This document shows, in pieces, positions 59,789 to 64,000 of a DNA stretch of 64,000 nt. The DNA is from Ramazzottius varieornatus (taxonomy: Eukaryota > Tardigrada > Eutardigrada > Parachela > Ramazzottiidae). Each line of letters opens with the position of its first letter. Positions within the stretch are counted from its first letter, which is position 1. Made by a program: the position numbers and the translations under genes. The notes under the pieces were generated by a model. It saw nothing but the letters and a program-made list of their open reading frames with translations, was not told the DNA's origin and ran no database searches. The stretch spans positions 4,108,554-4,172,553 of the forward strand of contig BDGG01000004.1 in NCBI GenBank assembly GCA_001949185.1, given 5' to 3'.

Positions 59789-62700
59789 GGCTTTTTGCGT
59801 TGTGGCAGTGAGGAATGTGGGCATTTGGGCTGCTTACGTTCGTGCTCTTGAATCTGCCAATATAAATGCTCCGTTTGACATCTTGATGGCCGATGATCTA
59901 TCACTTATCTGCAAGAAACAAAAATGATCAGTTGAAAATATACCAAGAAGCAATACAATCAGTTTACGTTGTGGCAAACAATCTGCTGCAGAGTGGCTCG
60001 ACCGGCGCTGCTTGTACAGAGAACATCGCAGCCGCATCATCTTTAAAATTACTGAAGACGATAGTCAAGACGACACGTAAAAACACGCTGCGAGGAAGAG
60101 ACTTCCCTTCGCCATAAAGTTGATTGAACGATCAAAAATTAACGATGACAGTAATCTTGCAATGCGCACGGCAGCTCGCTCTAACAAATATCGACTTTTT
60201 CCGCCGCTTTGCAGTGTTAACACCATCCATGATATATAACGTCTCTATTACGGTATCACTTTTCCTTCTCTTTTCAAGACCGAAACGACAGGCTTTCACG
60301 TTTTCAAACACACTATCCAGAAAAATTTGACAAACGTCCTCGCGCAAAGAAAGCCATAAATCTCAGAAGAAAAATGATCGACCAATCGAGCGAAGCGGCA
60401 TTGCCGGCGCATCCACTTTTCCCAAGTGAACTTGCGCATTTTTTGACTCATCTCGCATTCTCACTTCCTTGTTCATCGATGGTCCAGTTTACGGGATCTG
60501 CATAACATTATGCCGGTCTTGGCAAGTTTATGAGGCGGAAATGGCGCTTGACGATCTGTCCAGATGAGTTTTTTCCCAGCAGATTTGTAATGTGACACGC
60601 TACCGGGCACACGCAAAACAGGCGTCGTTCTACTTTAGCGACCAGCCTGAATGACCCGCGGACAAGAACGCGGTTCTCGTTCTGGCCGATTGCCTTGCAC
60701 CACAGCCGCGGAGAATAAAATGGGCAGGCAGGATAGATGGGGCGAAATGGGAGAAGCAGTCAATGTCCACACTTCGTTAACATGCATCCACATTTGGGTC
60801 ATGTAAATTCCAGGGATACGTGATGAGACATGATTGACAGTAATGGGAGATTGGGATGCAATGTGTGCATTCCATGACTTTTTTCCCATTGATTAATTGA
60901 TTTCATGAGCTCGCTTTAAGTACGCTTATCGCCTTTTTATCACCACTTTCTTTCTTGTGGATAAACGACCATTCTGTTCCATCTTGTTAAGAAAAGCCAT
61001 TATTAGTTGTTACAGCCCTTCTCCTCTTCAAGACATATTTCCATCATCCACCTCGCGATTGATGGACAGAAGTTGGTGTGAAAAGGAGCGCAAGAATGTC
61101 CTCACTTCCTTCTTCACTATGTTTTGGTTAACCTCCGCCTAAGTACCGCCGTCTCCCCAGTCCCCACACAAAACAGCCCAGTACTTCATGTCTTCAAAGA
61201 AAACCCCGAATACAATGGACGCAGTCACTACAGATGGACGGCTATTAGTCCAATTCGTTTACTTCAATACAAGGGTCTCAACAACGCCCCAACACTTGCA
61301 CAAAGCGTCTCTTAAACACTTTTGCTCTCTTCCCAAAAGAAGTTCTCTTTCTCTAACGAAAATGACCTGCTGCAACCCAAAGATCAGGTCACACATTTCC
61401 ATTATCGCTATCTCGCTCGATTACGTATGCGATACATGATTATGAGGACAGTGAGATTTCGCACATAAGCGCATCGCCACTGACCGTCGTCCGAATGAAC
61501 TTTTGAGAAGATCGATTTTAATTTCGAAAGTCGACAGGGTTGCATTACTTGACGATCATTGAAGGATCGTGTTATGCACAGTGTCCCTGTCCCTTTCCTT
61601 GCCGGTGGTCCGAGTCCAGAGCACTCCAGACTGTCCCAACTGTCACTACTCTATTTACAATTTAATTTCCGCGATGTCCACGATACAAAGTACCGTACAC
61701 CACACAGTAACCATTACTGACATGGGCTTTGACCAAATAAATATTTTAAAATTGTTCCACCAGGAACTTTGGTACGTGCGCCACTTGATCAAGATGATCT
61801 TAATTCCCTGTCGAGTTCTTCAGTACTTTTTGTTAGACGGAAATGGTTTATCATATGCAGATTATGGGAGGGTGCTCAAGAAGCCATAAAGGCACCGGAA
61901 GGCGATATAACGCCAGGTGGATTGATTTAAAGGCAAATGAATTTGATCAGGCGCTGCAGTTGAGTGTAGTCAGTTGAGTTGAGAGGGGGGAGCTGAAGCA
62001 CTTCAAGGAATTTATTGTCCTCCACTTTGAAGAGAGCACCTAAGTACTAGTGCAATCTGTGCAAAGACGGTTCTCTTCTCCACTTTCGCCGGCTGCAGCG
62101 ACCAGCAGGTAATTCATCCTCAATTAAACTTTGCATTGAGCAATACAGAAGAATATGTTTATACGTACTAGCAAGTAATGCCATCCACAGTGGGCTTTTG
62201 AATGCAAGATTTTGTCGTGCGCTGCGTGATCAATAGAACGCTGGCGAATTAGTCCAAGGGTCAGATTATTGTCTCAAATTTCATCACAAATATATTTATT
62301 ATTTATGCCAGTCGGCTGGGCTCTTGCATTAGACTCCCAAGAGGATGACCGACAACTCGCACATCATATAACCATCTATAGTGGCGCAGCTGCACAAAGG
62401 GCAGAGACCGGCTGGGAAATACAAGAAGTCTAGTGTTTTGATCATAAGCCCAAAAGTAAACTCTGTCGGACATACTTGTAATAAATAAAAGTTGCAGCCA
62501 TGCTCTAATTATGTTTGATCGCGTATCTATATTGCTTCATTACCGGGGATTGAAGGCTGGTCAGCCAAGACGCGCCGACAAATGATAATTACCGGTTGTT
62601 TAATTAGATGCGGTCATAAATCCTAAGCGTTGACTAAGTCAACTCTCTTAGGGATATATATCATGTTATCGATTTATTTCTCAAACCCAGGGCCAAGCGG

Positions 62701-64000
62701 GACAGACTCCCTACATCCCCACCCAGGAAGGAATGCAACCATCTAAACAGTTTCCACCATAATGTTATTTCCGAAGGTAGTCAAGCGAAGAAACGCTAGG
62801 AATTTCGCCATGTTTATGTGGGATATTTGTCAAAATTCATGGTCTGGATATCACAAGTATTGCTTTAAACGCTTTTACAACGACCAGTCTGGTACCCCAT
62901 CATTTCTTCCTCCTTCACGAGAGTAAACATGCAATATACCCAAGCCGCACATAAACGCACCCGCGTAAAGTACAGTATTTCCCACGTTCCCACGAGCCAC
63001 ACCCGTTGCCCCACAAATTCCCGATATTTAATGGACATCTCTTCGTGGTCAGACTTTCACGTACCGAGGAACGGTGCTGTGTTTCACTTCGCTTTGAACG
63101 TGTTTTTTTGTCTGTCAGAGAAAAAAAAACACGTTCAAATGGAAGCGAGACCTTGTCTCTCTTTAAGAAAATTCGACACATCTGTCAAGCTCGTTCGTCG
63201 GTTTTTCACGTATTTTCAAGCGGTCTGACCAGCAAACTGCGGAATTTGATATTGAATTTTCGAGTGGACAGATCACAGTCTCCGTGTGAAGAAGCACAAA
63301 ATGATTTCAACAAGTATCTGATCTCTTCATCTCACCAGCTTGGCGGCTAAGGGGCGTTAACCTACTGATACGGAAGATGAAAATTGTATTTTGGTAATTC
63401 ATAGAATAGCCGGAACGGCTGTATGCCCCGACGCAACAGTGCGGAAGTGCGTCTCAGTAGGCTGGCAATTATGGAAGATGATTGGAACGGCAGTGCTCCT
63501 TTTCAGGCCATAACTGTGTCAATGCGGCGCTTGGCTCTGCATTACGGCCTTCCTTGAATTACAATCCGGTTAACGGATCATGTTATCCACTCGGCACAGG
63601 AAGAAACTGTGAGCAGTAGCACGTGAGCTGGAGGAAATGGTTATCCCGGTGCCGTGGGGAGAGGTCTGCTTTTGGATAGTGTTATTGGTCGTCTCTTGGA
63701 TATCCCCTATTCAGCGACGAATGGTTTGCCCAGTTCAACTGTATGGTCACCCTCAAACACTGAATTACATACTATTGAAAAGTTATCCAGCGTTCAAGCG
63801 ATACCCAACTAGCCGCAGCTTGCATGCAAACCGGACACAAAGAGAGCCACTGTAATGCCCAAATAACAGATCGATCCTTCAAAGGAAACGTTTGCATTCT
63901 AATCGAAACTATGTTTTGAATTGGCTCAAATATCTTGTCTACACCACCGCAGAGTATTCAATGGTCAAACGGGCGGATACGGCAAATAAAGTCTTGGGAA
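59789..64000. other. Upstream region of plexin and gene-free DNA
   Basis: Presumably contains the plexin promoter and 5' UTR near 59.8-60.1 kb. The remainder has only short open frames without recognisable domains or consistent splice sites. A long A/T-stemmed hairpin is at about 63091-63151. No tRNA, rRNA or transposase seen. Confidence 0.4.
63091..63151. repeat. Imperfect hairpin with poly-T/poly-A stem
   Basis: TTTGAACGTGTTTTTTTGTC and, after a short loop, AAAAAAACACGTTCAAA pair over about 17 bases. The pairing extends outward with CGCTT/AAGCG after a small bulge. It may be the centre of an old foldback element; flanks show no clear further symmetry. Confidence 0.65.

Noticed and set aside
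59789-64000. Several 60-110-codon frames beyond plexin
   Set aside because: Low complexity or Ser/Lys/Phe-rich, overlapping on both strands, without domains or consistent splice sites.

Overview
This is a stretch of animal nuclear genome. Coding regions are broken into many small exons with canonical GT-AG introns, mostly about 50-150 bases. The genes are metazoan: a plexin, snurportin-1, a SAMHD1-type dNTPase, a PNUTS-like PP1 scaffold, pICln, a secreted animal haem peroxidase, XRCC2 and a myotubularin. Gene density (about a dozen identifiable genes in 64 kb) and short introns suggest an invertebrate with a fairly compact genome. A small ecdysozoan or similar is my guess; the sequence alone does not fix the phylum.

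Layout. 1-13.8 kb is repeat-rich: a decayed hAT transposon (about 150-3780), a 1 kb element with hairpin ends (3808-4823), a long inverted repeat (5894-6295), an unidentified plus-strand gene (6737-7953), an ankyrin-repeat gene on the minus strand (8408-11159), two small foldback elements, and an internally deleted pogo/Tigger-like transposon with about 100 bp terminal repeats (11923-13768). 14-31 kb is gene-dense: a CLC-3/4/5-type chloride/proton exchanger (-), SNX5/6-type sorting nexin (+), SAMHD1 (-), snurportin-1 (+) and frataxin (-), then about 4 kb with little recognisable. 31-46 kb: a small CaaX-ending reading frame, a myotubularin of the MTMR6/7/8 class (+), a PNUTS-like protein (-), an unclear stretch, UNC-50 (+), XRCC2 (-), pICln (+) and the proteasome lid subunit PSMD13/Rpn9 (-). 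46.6-50.4 kb holds a haem peroxidase (+). 50.7-59.8 kb is a complete plexin (-). 60-64 kb has no gene I can support.

The genes are unrelated housekeeping, trafficking, signalling and nucleic-acid genes with no operon logic. Three divergent pairs probably share promoters: SAMHD1/snurportin (765 bp between start codons), XRCC2/pICln (436 bp) and PSMD13/peroxidase (805 bp). Snurportin and pICln both serve snRNP biogenesis, but they are far apart and this looks coincidental.

I found no convincing new gene system. The less ordinary material is structural: several families of small inverted-repeat elements with matched copies in distant introns, a transposon lacking its catalytic centre, a perfect 27-bp palindrome beside snurportin, a GC-AG intron in frataxin, an in-frame stop-free intron in the plexin, and a non-canonical zinc-binding tail on the myotubularin. 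Exon borders were read by eye from splice motifs and protein continuity; small exons may be missed.
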